Positions 1 to 9,140 of a stretch of DNA of 64,000 nt are shown in pieces. Every line of letters begins with the position of its first letter. Position 1 is the stretch's first letter. Made by a program: the position numbers and the translations under genes. Source of the stretch: JBLNBN01 sp050260015 (GTDB lineage Bacteria; Bacteroidota; Ignavibacteria; Kapaibacteriales; UBA2268); assembly GCA_050260015.1 (NCBI GenBank), contig JBLNBN010000029.1, forward strand, positions 62,001-126,000, written 5' to 3'. The notes beneath the pieces are model-generated. The model searched no databases and was not told the DNA's origin. It worked only from the letters and a program-made list of their open reading frames with translations.

Positions 1-3000
1 GTTAATTATCGTTCGGAAATTTTTTAGCGTTTTTTCTTGTTCGACAAGGTACTCCCGCGTGCCGTCGGAGGAGGCGTTGTCGATTATTATTACTTCGAAC
101 TCCTCGCCTGCCGGAACGGAGTAAAGGGACTCGACGCACTGCTTCGTCAGGTCTAATTTATTGAAAACGGGGATAACTATCGAAACCAATTCCCCTGAAA
201 CGTTAGGAGTAACAGTTCCGACCGGCTTCGCTTGGCTATTGAATTCTTTAACGAAAGTCGATTGCTGGAAGAGCGGCTTCTCGCGGCGCATATATGAGAT
301 TAAATTCGAGCGGAAGAGCCCTCCAGCTACGTTCTCGCGGCGGCGTTCGTCCTTCCACAGGCGATACTGGCGGTGCGACGCGAGCTCGTCCTCGTCGTCG
401 GCTACAAACGTTACCGGGTCGATAGCGGCGGCTTTCCCGCCGGGCAGGTGGAACGCGGCGTCCTCGTCCTTCATATATGCGATACGTAAGCCCGCAAGCG
501 TCGCGCGGAAGCAATAGTCCGCGTCCTCCTCGCCGTAGGGGCCGTACTCTTCGCAGAAGTCGCCTATAGTCTCTTTAGTTTTGGGACTTACGAGGAAGCA
601 GGCGCCGCCGAGGTTTCCCTCGGTCTTTTCCCGCAACTCGATGCCGTTGCGGATTGAAACCGGATAGCTTACCGGCTCGAAATTATATCCCAGTATTCCG
701 AATTCAGGGAGCTTTTCCGCCGCTTCGAGCATCTCGCCAAGCCAGTTTTCGCGCTTAAAGACGATATCGTTGTCCAGCTTCAAAAAATACTTCGCTTCCG
801 GGACGAGGCTCCAGCCTAAATTGGCGGCTTTCGCCACGCCGACGTTCCCGTCGAGCAGGATTAAGTTTTGTATGGCTCCCGTTTCTTTTAGTTCGGTTAG
901 GTACTCGCGCGTGCCGTCCACGCTCGCGTTATCGATCACGGTGAAGGTGAAATCCGCGCCTGCCGGAATATTTCTAAGTGAATCAATCGAGCGCTTAGTG
1001 AATTCAAGCCGGTTATAAGTTATCATGCAGATATTAACCGTCGGGCGTTTCTTCTCCTGTTGCGTTTCGCGGATATTTGCTACTGTTTCGTTTTCGCCGG
1101 AAGAGATATTTCTCGGGAAAGTCTCGCCGTTAGTCTTAGTTTTATGAAAAACGAGCGTAAATCCCAGCCCGTCCTTATCGACCCGCTCGAGCGAATCGAC
1201 GAGCGAGAGCGCGTCTCCAAAAGTATTCGAAATGAACTTTTTCATTTCTTCAACGTCGAACACATGATAATGGCAATGCCCAAATTTTCCGGCATCAGGC
1301 TCTTTTTCGGCGGTTTGTACATTCCTATAATCTTCGAATAAATGGGCCCAGGAGGCGAGGGGCTTTCCCCTGTCGGAGGGGGCGGAATCCCTTAACGGGG
1401 TAATCATATAGATATAGCCGCCCTTCTTAATCAGCCTAAACCATTCGATCATGGTTTTAATGAAATTCGGGCAATGCTCTATTACGTGCGAGGAGAGCAC
1501 GAAATCCTGCGATTCGTCCGGCAGGGGTATCTCGTCGGCCTCTGCAATGATGTCGAGCTTTGCGTACCTGTCGGTAAGCCTCATTTGCTCGTCCTTATAA
1601 TCCGAATCGTCCAGTCCCACGAATATCGTCTTTAGCCCGAACGGATTATGCGAGGAGGGACCGACCTCTATTCCTTTCAAGCCGTCGAGCCACTTGTGGG
1701 CATGCGCGCTTTCGGGGATTACGAATTTCGCCCTAATTGATTTAGTTTTATAGTCGATAGACAGCTTACTAAGCAGTTCGGTAAGATTTGTATAATAATC
1801 GAATGAAGCGGCTAGCTTTTGCGGCATCTTGTTGTTTATTTTCGTAAAATAAATCGCATAGGGAACCGCCGCCGAAGAGTCGCTCGCCTTCAAAGCTTCG
1901 AAGAATTTTTCGAAGAAGTCGTTAAGCGGGTTGAACGGCACGTACCGGTAGGGCATTCGCAACGCGGCACGAAGCGTGGCTAGGCCGTCGAGTATCGGCT
2001 TGGGGAAGCCCGAGCGTTCGGCGAATTGATAGACGGAGGCGAACTGCGGTGAAAGCGCGGCCTTCAATTGCTCGTTGCAGTTATTAGATATCCACTCGGC
2101 CAGCTTCTCCAAAAGCGCCGGTCGATGGCCGTTGCCTTTGTAAGCCATCGCGTTGACGTTCAGGGCGGTCTCGAGAGTCGCGCGGATGGCTGTTCCAGCG
2201 CCTTCGCCCGTAGTCAGATCGACGTTCGGGAATATATCCTCGAAGGGGCGCTCGTTTAGGAAGTTAACCAGAAGCCGGCTGTAGTCGTAATCCCCGCCTT
2301 CGAAGAATTCGCTCGTCGTCGCGGCGTCGTGTATTCGCGTCGTCGCAACTCTTTCGGAAAGGAATTTGGTTTCGAACCTTGAGCTTATCCGCATCCACAT
2401 ATCCACGTCCTGCGCGAAGAGCAGCCCTTCGTCGAATTCGCCGGCGGCGGCGAACGCTTCGCGCGCTCCGCAAACGCTTATGCCGTGCACGTAGTTGCCG
2501 CCGAAGAACGTGATCGTTTGCAGTTCTCTCGAAGGAATATGCGGCGTCCTGTCCGCAGGAGTTACTTTTTCTTTTTTTGACTCCAGCAGCTCGTAGTGCT
2601 GCGCATGGAAGAATTTTATTTGGGGATCGTCCTCGATCGCCTTTTTATATGTCTCGAGGCAATTCGACTCGAAGAGGTCGTCGCTGGAAAGCCAGCAGAT
2701 CCAATCGCCCTTGGCATTCTTAAGCCCTACGTTCAGCGCGGTGGAAACGCCGCCGTTCTTCTTGTGGAAGGCGCGAATCCTCGGGTCGCGATCGGCGTAC
2801 CTCTCCATGACTTCCGCGGTGGCGTCGGTCGAGCCGTCGTTAACTACCACGGCCTCCCAATTAGGGTAGGACTGCGCAATGATAGAGTCGAGGGTTTCCG
2901 TTAAGTATTGCGCCTGGTTGTAGGTGGGCACGAGCACGGAAAAGAGGGGCCCTTTCGAATCGATTACGGGGGAGGGCGGGTTCGTTTGCAGAGTTCTCTC

Positions 3001-4023
3001 CCCGATATGTTGCTCGACGGTCGCAAGCGCGCTCTGCGCGTATTTTGAAAAATTAAAACGATTCGATTTCATAGCTTTCCAGTACTCTCTAAATTTTTCC
3101 AAAAGAAATTCAGCCGTGGCGTCCTGCGGATATAGCCGCTGGAACTCCGAGCCGAAGCTATGTCGCATATAATCCCCGTTGTAGACGAGAGATCCTTCGT
3201 AATGCTCCAAGCTTTTTAAATTATTCGCATTGGTAATAAAGAACGGTCGTTCGCTGAATACGGCAATCTGAGCAGGCCCCGAGGCAACTCCCGTATGCAA
3301 AGCCGAATTCTCGATCAATGCTAAATCCTCCGCAACAGCCGTGCCGAAATCCTTAGTTATAACGATATGCCCGCTCTCTCCAAATATTGGATCGATTTCG
3401 GACTTGCCGCATATCAAGAAGAACTTTACAGGAAATTCTGCGGTTGCGGCTTCGATGAATTTTGCCCATTCCTGCGCGCGGGAATTGCGCTCCGGGTTAA
3501 TATCAGGATTCTTTCTAAAATTAAAAGTAATCGGAAATTTCCCTTCCGATTTTTCACGGAGGAAGCCAACGGCCCAATTTCTTAAATTTTCGGGGGATCG
3601 CAGGTAGGGCAGATTTCCAAAATTAGCGTAATACCAGTCCATCTCGCGATGAATCTCATAGTATAGATATCTTTTGCTCAGAAGCGCGTTAACGTCGGGA
3701 AAAGTCGAAGCGCCGTAGCGAGCCCCGACGGCCCCGAGCTCCGTCAGTTTATTAACTATAAAAACGGAGTCAAGATTAGGCAGCAACTGCGCTTGCGCTA
3801 TCAGCGGGTAAATGTGCGAAAATGGATTGCTTGACGACGCGATATATGCAAAATTCTGATCGACGACGCCTGCGCTGAAATCGCAAAGGAAGCAGAGGTC
3901 GACGAATTCCTTTTCAAGCCGTACGGAACGCAGGTAGGCCCCCTGCAGAAAAACGAAAACGTCCCCCAGGCTAACGGGCTGGGAGGAAAAGTCATATACG
4001 GCTAAAAGTCTGTTCTCTATCAT
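1..4023 (-). CDS. Giant multidomain glycosyltransferase (GT2 x3 plus methyltransferase), C-terminus off the left edge
   Basis: An open frame runs without a stop from an ATG at 4021-4023 to the left edge, giving at least 1341 residues (MIENRLLAVYDF at the start). Residues 1-330 are weakly reminiscent of a GT-B C-terminal half (GVASGPAQIAVF). A GT2 domain follows at about 355-600 (FSVLVPTYNQAQYL, VVNDGSTDAT), then a SAM methyltransferase at about 775-900 (IEVGPSSHNPF, LSSHVIEHCPNF), a second GT2 at about 990-1240 (NICMITYNRLEF, VIDNASVDGTREYL) and the start of a third GT2 from about 1278 (VSIVIPVFNKLDL, IIIDNASSDGTREYL). GT2 domains transfer sugars from nucleotide donors. The fusion suggests assembly and methylation of a surface polysaccharide in the cytoplasm. 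It is the last visible gene of the minus-strand glycan operon, 46 bp after the reductase gene. Domains are clear; the sugar and linkage are unknown. Confidence 0.9.
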   Translation of the reverse strand, partial: MIENRLLAVYDFSSQPVSLGDVFVFLQGAYLRSVRLEKEFVDLCFLCDFSAGVVDQNFAYIASSSNPFSHIYPLIAQAQLLPNLDSVFIVNKLTELGAVGARYGASTFPDVNALLSKRYLYYEIHREMDWYYANFGNLPYLRSPENLRNWAVGFLREKSEGKFPITFNFRKNPDINPERNSRAQEWAKFIEAATAEFPVKFFLICGKSEIDPIFGESGHIVITKDFGTAVAEDLALIENSALHTGVASGPAQIAVFSERPFFITNANNLKSLEHYEGSLVYNGDYMRHSFGSEFQRLYPQDATAEFLLEKFREYWKAMKSNRFNFSKYAQSALATVEQHIGERTLQTNPPSPVIDSKGPLFSVLVPTYNQAQYLTETLDSIIAQSYPNWEAVVVNDGSTDATAEVMERYADRDPRIRAFHKKNGGVSTALNVGLKNAKGDWICWLSSDDLFESNCLETYKKAIEDDPQIKFFHAQHYELLESKKEKVTPADRTPHIPSRELQTITFFGGNYVHGISVCGAREAFAAAGEFDEGLLFAQDVDMWMRISSRFETKFLSERVATTRIHDAATTSEFFEGGDYDYSRLLVNFLNERPFEDIFPNVDLTTGEGAGTAIRATLETALNVNAMAYKGNGHRPALLEKLAEWISNNCNEQLKAALSPQFASVYQFAERSGFPKPILDGLATLRAALRMPYRYVPFNPLNDFFEKFFEALKASDSSAAVPYAIYFTKINNKMPQKLAASFDYYTNLTELLSKLSIDYKTKSIRAKFVIPESAHAHKWLDGLKGIEVGPSSHNPFGLKTIFVGLDDSDYKDEQMRLTDRYAKLDIIAEADEIPLPDESQDFVLSSHVIEHCPNFIKTMIEWFRLIKKGGYIYMITPLRDSAPSDRGKPLASWAHLFEDYRNVQTAEKEPDAGKFGHCHYHVFDVEEMKKFISNTFGDALSLVDSLERVDKDGLGFTLVFHKTKTNGETFPRNISSGENETVANIRETQQEKKRPTVNICMITYNRLEFTKRSIDSLRNIPAGADFTFTVIDNASVDGTREYLTELKETGAIQNLILLDGNVGVAKAANLGWSLVPEAKYFLKLDNDIVFKRENWLGEMLEAAEKLPEFGILGYNFEPVSYPVSIRNGIELREKTEGNLGGACFLVSPKTKETIGDFCEEYGPYGEEDADYCFRATLAGLRIAYMKDEDAAFHLPGGKAAAIDPVTFVADDEDELASHRQYRLWKDERRRENVAGGLFRSNLISYMRREKPLFQQSTFVKEFNSQAKPVGTVTPNVSGELVSIVIPVFNKLDLTKQCVESLYSVPAGEEFEVIIIDNASSDGTREYLVEQEKTLKNFRTIIN

Positions 4024-4069
4024 GTAAGATCAATTTAAGTAAAAATATGCGATTACTAACCGCTTCGCA

Positions 4070-4954
4070 TCATACGCGGCGCGCAATTTCTTTAATAAAA
4101 CGCTTCAAGCGATTGTGGCTGGCTACGCTATTAAATTCAACTTCGCCGAAGCTCGGCGCGAGCGAAGCGCGAGCGGGCATAGGATGCTTAATCGCGTCTT
4201 TATAGGAAATGCCGCGGATTAATTTCCTTTCAATGCCCAAACGCTCGGCCAACTCCAATGCGAAATCGAAGTAGCTCGTTTCTCCGTCCGCGGAGACATG
4301 GACTTTACCCGACAGGCTTTCTTCGATTACTTTCGCCAGCGCGCCGACGGCAAACTCCAGCGAGACCGGGGACAGATACATATCCGAGAACGCGTCGACT
4401 GGATTTCCTTGCCGCCACGCGTTAATCCAATTCTTTACCAGGCCGCCGCCCGGGGTTAATACCTTCGTCAATCTAACGATAGCGCTTTGGCCTGGAAATA
4501 TTTCCTCCAGACAGGATTCGACTTCCGCCTTTTGCCTGCCGTAATTGGTTATCGGATTTCTTTCGTCGCCGGTAGCGTAGAAGGACTTTTCCCCGTCGAA
4601 GACGTGCGTTGTGGAGAGAAATACGATGCGTCCTCCCCGCCCGACCACTTCTTCTATAATTCTCTTCGGGGCTTCGACGTTGACTCTTGCGGTAAGATTG
4701 GGATTCGATTCGCATTGCGCCACGGAACCGATCCCCGCGCAAATAACGGCTACGGAAACGCCAGGGAATTCAAGGTTCTTAGGCAAATCCTCGAGATCCA
4801 GGAATAACCCTTCCCCGCCCTTTCTGCGCGTCGTTTTAATTACTTCCAGTCCAGTTTGGGGGAGATACCCGGCAAGCGCGGAACCGATCGCGCCGTCGCC
4901 TCCGACGATAAGAATTTTCTTCGCCGTCGCTCTTAATTCCGGGCTCGATTTCAA
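4070..4954 (-). CDS. RmlD-like NAD(P)-dependent sugar reductase/epimerase (SDR)
   Basis: The protein is an extended short-chain dehydrogenase/reductase of 294 residues. A Rossmann motif GGDGAIGSAL lies at about 18-27, a serine-containing stretch FLSTTHVFDG at about 112-121, and the YxxxK pair as YGRQK at about 138-142. Length and layout resemble dTDP-4-dehydrorhamnose reductase (RmlD), which reduces a 4-keto-nucleotide sugar, but rmlA, rmlB and rmlC are not nearby, so the substrate is open. The start is a TTG at 4952-4954, six bases after the stop of the upstream methyltransferase; no in-frame ATG lies before the Rossmann motif. It lies in the glycan operon and probably makes a donor sugar for the giant glycosyltransferase. 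Confidence 0.85.
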   Translation of the reverse strand: MKSSPELRATAKKILIVGGDGAIGSALAGYLPQTGLEVIKTTRRKGGEGLFLDLEDLPKNLEFPGVSVAVICAGIGSVAQCESNPNLTARVNVEAPKRIIEEVVGRGGRIVFLSTTHVFDGEKSFYATGDERNPITNYGRQKAEVESCLEEIFPGQSAIVRLTKVLTPGGGLVKNWINAWRQGNPVDAFSDMYLSPVSLEFAVGALAKVIEESLSGKVHVSADGETSYFDFALELAERLGIERKLIRGISYKDAIKHPMPARASLAPSFGEVEFNSVASHNRLKRFIKEIARRV

Positions 4955-4960
4955 TACGCT

Positions 4961-5644
4961 CTACGCCTTAGGATAAAACGCTAACACATAATAATACCAC
5001 GCCATTTTCGGGCTGCCGGTATGAACGATTTCATCATTCATGCAAAACGTTAAAACTCTATCGTAGTATTTTGAGATCAACGCAGTCAGCTCGTCCAATT
5101 TATAACATTGAACGTGAGCTACCCGGCTAACTTCCGATTGATGCGGAAGCGAATAATAGCTTGGCGTGCCTGTTACGAGCATGCCCGTCGGATTTAATCT
5201 CATAGCCGTTTCCGCGACGAGCTTCTCGCCGTCCGCGAGGTTTAGATGCTCTATAACGTCCAAATTTACTATGGCATCGTACTTTTCGCGTTCCGGTAAA
5301 TCAAAGAAGTTAATTAGCTCGAATTCAACGTTGTTCCGACGATTTAACGATCGGGCCTCATCTACTTCGTAGTCTTTTAATTCGACGCCCTTTACCGACT
5401 TGCAGTATTGAGAAAGAAATATGCTTCCCATACCTGAACCGGAGCCAATTTCAAGTACGGAATCATTTTTATGAAGCTGCTTCGCGACGAATTTGTACCT
5501 GGCTAATCTTATTAAAAAGCGATTAAGATCGTTCGTTATCCAAGAAGCGTATTCAGGCGTAAGCGTAATCGGGGGGACCTTATCGTAAAGCTCTTTGATG
5601 ATACCGTCGAACCTATCGAGATTATAATCCTTGTTTTCAGTCAT
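4961..5644 (-). CDS. Class I SAM-dependent methyltransferase
   Basis: A 227-residue methyltransferase. Motif I is VLEIGSGSGMG at about 64-74, the acidic residue ending strand 2 is in KGVELKD, and motif IV is DAIVNLDVIEHL, as in Methyltransf_11/UbiE-type enzymes. It should transfer a methyl group from SAM to a small molecule or sugar. It sits between a radical SAM gene and the RmlD-like reductase in the same direction, which points to sugar O- or C-methylation in surface glycan synthesis. No target specificity can be read from the sequence. Confidence 0.85.
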   Translation of the reverse strand: MTENKDYNLDRFDGIIKELYDKVPPITLTPEYASWITNDLNRFLIRLARYKFVAKQLHKNDSVLEIGSGSGMGSIFLSQYCKSVKGVELKDYEVDEARSLNRRNNVEFELINFFDLPEREKYDAIVNLDVIEHLNLADGEKLVAETAMRLNPTGMLVTGTPSYYSLPHQSEVSRVAHVQCYKLDELTALISKYYDRVLTFCMNDEIVHTGSPKMAWYYYVLAFYPKA

Positions 5645-5688
5645 TTTTATAATAAATTATTTAGATTAACATATTTAAAATTTTAAAT

Positions 5689-6759
5689 CTACGCAAAGTC
5701 CAGATGCTGAGTGTCCACGCCGAGGTAATCCATTATTAATTGGTTGTGCGAGTTGACGCAACAGTGATGCTTGCAGACTTCCTTCGGGTTGAGTTTGTAG
5801 AATTTTTCCTTGTCGTTCATCCAGAAGTCCTTAAAGCTAACGTCCTTTATTGAGCCGATCAGACCCTCCTCTAAGTTATAGGCTTTATCCCTGCAGGAAT
5901 ATACGTTCAGGTCCGCGCCGATAACGGGCACGATCTGGAGGTAGGGACACCAATCGTAGTCCTTTTCAAATTTCCCGTCGAGTTCGTGGTACGCGTCGAA
6001 TACTTCGTAGTCGTCGCTCCCCAATTCCGTTTTTACTCTTTCGGCCTGGCTCTTAACTAAATTAAAGAAAGGCTTGTGGTATTCGTTGTTTTCGTGCGCG
6101 TCGTTGCTGATGATGCAGGGCGATATTTTTATATTATTAACGCCCATGTCCTTCAAACGCTTTGAAAACTCGTAGACATGCGCTTTATTCTGTTCGTCGA
6201 CTATAAGGCTAACTCCTAAGTAACAATCGCCGCCGAGCTTCTTGAAATTCTCAATATTTCGCATCACCTTGCTGAATTCCCCAACCCTAACGCTTCGGTA
6301 TTTGGCGTAGCTCTCGTCGTCCCAGCCGTCGATGGAGATGCGTATCCACGAGGCGCTCTTTGCAAAGAGTTCGGCGATCTCGCCATCGAGTCGGGAGCCG
6401 TTCGTCAGCGCGGCAAATTTTATAGGAGAAGCCGCCAACTTTTCGGATATTTCCAATATGTAAGGGTAGCAGAGCGGCTCGCCGCCTCCGCTGAAGGATA
6501 TAGCGCGGACGCCCATGTCTATGAAATCGTCGATGATTTCCAACGCCTTTTCGCGAGGTATCGAATCGCGCACGTTCATGTCCTGCCCCAACTGCAGCCC
6601 CTCGGCGCGGTACGCGCAGTAGGAGCAGTTGTGGTTGCAGACGTTCGTAGGCTTCATCCGTATGTGTATCGGGGGAAGCGTGCGCCCGGAGTCCGGCGGC
6701 AGGGAATCCAATTTATCCTGGTAGTGGAATATCTTAAGCTTTGAATACTTTGCGCCCAT
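5689..6759 (-). CDS. Radical SAM/SPASM domain protein
   Basis: A 356-residue radical SAM enzyme. The [4Fe-4S]/SAM motif is CNHNCSYC with cysteines at about 41, 45 and 48, followed by a GGGEP SAM-binding stretch (SFSGGGEPLCYP). The C-terminal third has the cysteine pattern of a SPASM domain (CPYLQIVPV, VYSCRDKAYN, VCKHHCCVN), which holds one or two extra iron-sulfur clusters. SPASM enzymes modify peptides, sulfatases or sugars by radical chemistry. It starts 11 bp after the upstream methyltransferase gene. With two other radical SAM genes in the same operon, a role in making an unusual sugar or sugar substituent is the best inference. No precursor-peptide gene was seen nearby. Confidence 0.88.
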   Translation of the reverse strand: MGAKYSKLKIFHYQDKLDSLPPDSGRTLPPIHIRMKPTNVCNHNCSYCAYRAEGLQLGQDMNVRDSIPREKALEIIDDFIDMGVRAISFSGGGEPLCYPYILEISEKLAASPIKFAALTNGSRLDGEIAELFAKSASWIRISIDGWDDESYAKYRSVRVGEFSKVMRNIENFKKLGGDCYLGVSLIVDEQNKAHVYEFSKRLKDMGVNNIKISPCIISNDAHENNEYHKPFFNLVKSQAERVKTELGSDDYEVFDAYHELDGKFEKDYDWCPYLQIVPVIGADLNVYSCRDKAYNLEEGLIGSIKDVSFKDFWMNDKEKFYKLNPKEVCKHHCCVNSHNQLIMDYLGVDTQHLDFA

Positions 6760-6770
6760 TTTTATTGCCT

Positions 6771-7430
6771 CTAAAAATATATAAATTCGTAATCGCCCGT
6801 GTAGCCGAACTCATTATAGAGCCAGATCCACTCCTGCGGGGTAAAGAAGGATTCGCACGTTAAGGCCCAGCACTGCAGGTTGAATAGCTCTTCTTCGTTG
6901 CGGTAGCCCTCGACGACGATATACTTATTCTTCCCGACGCGCTCGATTTCTTCGAGAGACCTTTTTAGGTCGAAAATCTGGAGGTTGTGAAGCGTCGTCA
7001 GCGATATAATTAAATCGAATTGCCTGTCTCCGAAGGGGAGCGGGTCCTGCGCTTTATGTACGAATAAGTTTTCCTGAATCTCTTCCTTGGCGTTCGCAAT
7101 AGCGTATTCGGAAATATCGAATCCTACGACATTCGCGCCGGGCATTATTTTTTTTATTTCGTAGAGCAGGAACGCCTTGCCGCAGCCTATGTCCAGCACG
7201 GAGGATTCGTTAGTTAGCCCGTAGGTGTCGATAAGGGTTTGCGCGACGGGAGCCCAACGGCCGTCGTAGCGCATCCCGCCGTAGCCGTAGCGTCGATCGC
7301 CGTCCCAGAAGTCGAAATCCCATTTCTTAGCGACCTGCATGCAGCGGACCTTTTCGTCCTGCATTCTCTCTATGTATTTTCTCGCCGTGCTTTTATGCAA
7401 GGGAGTTATAATATTCATTAGCCTTCCCAT
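6771..7430 (-). CDS. Class I SAM-dependent methyltransferase
   Basis: A 219-residue methyltransferase with motif I VLDIGCGKAFLL at about 80-91, GFDISEYAI for the SAM ribose contact, and FDLIISLTTLHNL as motif IV. The start used is the ATG at 7428-7430, inside the last 38 bp of the transketolase C-subunit gene. A second ATG four codons in (7418) also has a purine-rich GGAAGG just upstream, so the true start may be there. Overlap with the transketolase gene suggests translational coupling. It probably methylates a carbohydrate intermediate made by this operon; the target is unknown. Confidence 0.85.
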   Translation of the reverse strand: MGRLMNIITPLHKSTARKYIERMQDEKVRCMQVAKKWDFDFWDGDRRYGYGGMRYDGRWAPVAQTLIDTYGLTNESSVLDIGCGKAFLLYEIKKIMPGANVVGFDISEYAIANAKEEIQENLFVHKAQDPLPFGDRQFDLIISLTTLHNLQIFDLKRSLEEIERVGKNKYIVVEGYRNEEELFNLQCWALTCESFFTPQEWIWLYNEFGYTGDYEFIYF

Positions 7431-8361
7431 CGGGAGCTTCCTTCTTCATAGGTTCAAAATTCATTAGCGCGCGGACTATTCCCTCGGCGTCGATACCAAA
7501 CTTTTTACGCATCCCGGCGTTGTCGAGTATCTCGTGGATAAAGCCGTCGGCTACGCCGAGCTTTATCAATTCGGCGGCATGCTTGCGGCGGCGAAGGAAA
7601 TCGTCAATAATCGCGCCAAGCCCTGTCTTAGAGTAGTGCTCCTCGACGGTAACAATCTTTTTTACGCCCTTCAGGAGTTCGCCCAATCTCGCTTCGCCAA
7701 GGGGCTGCAGGAACGGAACGGAGATCACTTTCGGGAAGACGCCGAGCGCGTAGAGCTTTTCGGCGGCCTTTAGGGCTTCCTCGCCGAGCGAGCCGTAAAA
7801 CAAGATCGCCGTGTCGCTCCCCTCGACCAGCGTTCGAGGCTCGCGGATATTGAAATCAGCAGTTTTATGCAAGTCCGGTTCGCCGCGCTTGGCAAGCCTG
7901 ACGTAGACCGGGGCTTTAGCGTCCAGCGCGTACTTGGCGGCCAGGCGGGCTTCGATGGGGTCTATCGGGGAGATCACTTGCAGATTCGGCAGCGTGCGCG
8001 CCAACGCGACGTCCTCGACCGAGTAATGGGTCATTCCCTGCGGGGAGTAGGTCAACCCGCTGCCGATGCCGGCCATAATTACCGGCAGTTCCTGGTAGCA
8101 GATGTCGTTGCGGATCTGCTCGTAGCATCGGTAGAACAGGAAGGGTATGATATTATACATTACTACTTTATAGCCGGCGAGCGCCATACCGGCCGCCATG
8201 CTGGCCATGTTCTGCTCGGCGACCCCAAGATTCAGAAATCTATCCGGATGCGTCTCCTTGAAATCGTCGAACACGCCAAGCCCGGCGTCGCCGCTAATAA
8301 CGAATATATCCTCGCGCTCCTTGCAAGCGTCGATTATCGTATTTATAAAAGCGTTTCTCAT
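7393..8361 (-). CDS. Transketolase, C-terminal subunit (pyrimidine-binding plus C-terminal domains)
   Basis: A 322-residue protein matching the second half of transketolase. It has the pyrimidine-binding domain with catalytic glutamate in LGVAEQNMASMAAGM (about residue 49), a substrate-side stretch SPQGMTHYSVEDVAL, and the transketolase C-terminal domain (TAILFYGSLGEEALKAA, VTVEEHYSKTGLG). With the preceding gene it forms a split, two-subunit thiamine diphosphate enzyme that moves two-carbon ketol units. Its ATG overlaps the upstream stop by four bases (ATGA), with GAGG before it. Split transketolases in polysaccharide loci are usually not the housekeeping enzyme; here a role in building a branched or long-chain sugar is inferred. 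Confidence 0.9.
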   Translation of the reverse strand: MRNAFINTIIDACKEREDIFVISGDAGLGVFDDFKETHPDRFLNLGVAEQNMASMAAGMALAGYKVVMYNIIPFLFYRCYEQIRNDICYQELPVIMAGIGSGLTYSPQGMTHYSVEDVALARTLPNLQVISPIDPIEARLAAKYALDAKAPVYVRLAKRGEPDLHKTADFNIREPRTLVEGSDTAILFYGSLGEEALKAAEKLYALGVFPKVISVPFLQPLGEARLGELLKGVKKIVTVEEHYSKTGLGAIIDDFLRRRKHAAELIKLGVADGFIHEILDNAGMRKKFGIDAEGIVRALMNFEPMKKEAPDGKANEYYNSLA

Positions 8362-9140
8362 CTCAATTCCTCCATGGCCTGATCTCTATGCTCGTCCTGC
8401 ACCATATAGTAGTGCCAAATTAATTTGTCCTCCATAAAGGAAACGCCCTTGCCCTTGGTAGTTTTAGCGATTATAATTTTAGGTTTTCCTTCGTGCGGCT
8501 CGTCGAGAGCCCTGAGAACGCTTTCAATATCATTGCCGTCGGCTTCGACGGCGTTCCAACCGAAAGCTCTCCACTTGTCCGCGACGGGCTCGTAGGAGCA
8601 GAGGTCGCGAGCCCTGCCGTAGCCCTGTAAGTTGTTGTAGTCTAAGATCGCCGTAAAGTTATCCAAGCCCAATTTCGGAGCGAAGAGCGCGCCCTCCCAG
8701 ATGGAGCCTTCCTGCGATTCGCCGTCGCCGATAAGCGCGTATACTTTTCTATCGGATTTCTTCTTTTTGAAAGCGAAAGCTATTCCCAAGCCGATATTAA
8801 ACCCATGCCCGAGCGAGCCGCCGGAGGTTTCAACTCCTTTGGCGGTAAACCTGTCGAGGTGCGCGGGCAGCGTCCCCTCGTTTTTGTAGTATCCGTCGAT
8901 CGTCTCGCGGGGGATTATGCCGCGAACAAAGAGAGTCGCATAGAGAGACATAGCGGCGTGCGCTTTACTCAAAATAAATATATCGCGCTCTTCCCATGGG
9001 TCAAGTTTCAATTTCCCGAAGTAGAGCGCGGCGAGCATATCCGCCGCCGAGAGGCACGAGCCGACGTGCGGGCTCTTCGAGCGGTGCGCCATATCGATTA
9101 TAACGCGCTTTATTTCCTTAGCTTTTTCTTTTATATTCAT
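8358..9140 (-). CDS. Transketolase, N-terminal (TPP-binding) subunit
   Basis: A 260-residue protein equal to the N-terminal half of transketolase. It shows GGSLGHG at about 107-113 and the thiamine diphosphate/metal motif GDGESQEGSIWEG at about 138-150, continued by DYNNLQ. The early H-x-GS pattern (SPHVGSCLSAADML) matches the family. It pairs with the next gene to rebuild a full enzyme. Its ATG overlaps the stop of the GT9 gene by four bases and its stop overlaps the C-subunit ATG the same way, so the three genes are translationally coupled. The donor and acceptor sugars cannot be told from the sequence. Confidence 0.9.
   Translation of the reverse strand: MNIKEKAKEIKRVIIDMAHRSKSPHVGSCLSAADMLAALYFGKLKLDPWEERDIFILSKAHAAMSLYATLFVRGIIPRETIDGYYKNEGTLPAHLDRFTAKGVETSGGSLGHGFNIGLGIAFAFKKKKSDRKVYALIGDGESQEGSIWEGALFAPKLGLDNFTAILDYNNLQGYGRARDLCSYEPVADKWRAFGWNAVEADGNDIESVLRALDEPHEGKPKIIIAKTTKGKGVSFMEDKLIWHYYMVQDEHRDQAMEELR

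Noticed and set aside
161..3995. Many short plus- and minus-strand open frames in the first 4 kb
   Set aside because: They lie in other frames of the single long minus-strand glycosyltransferase and have the composition of shadow frames.
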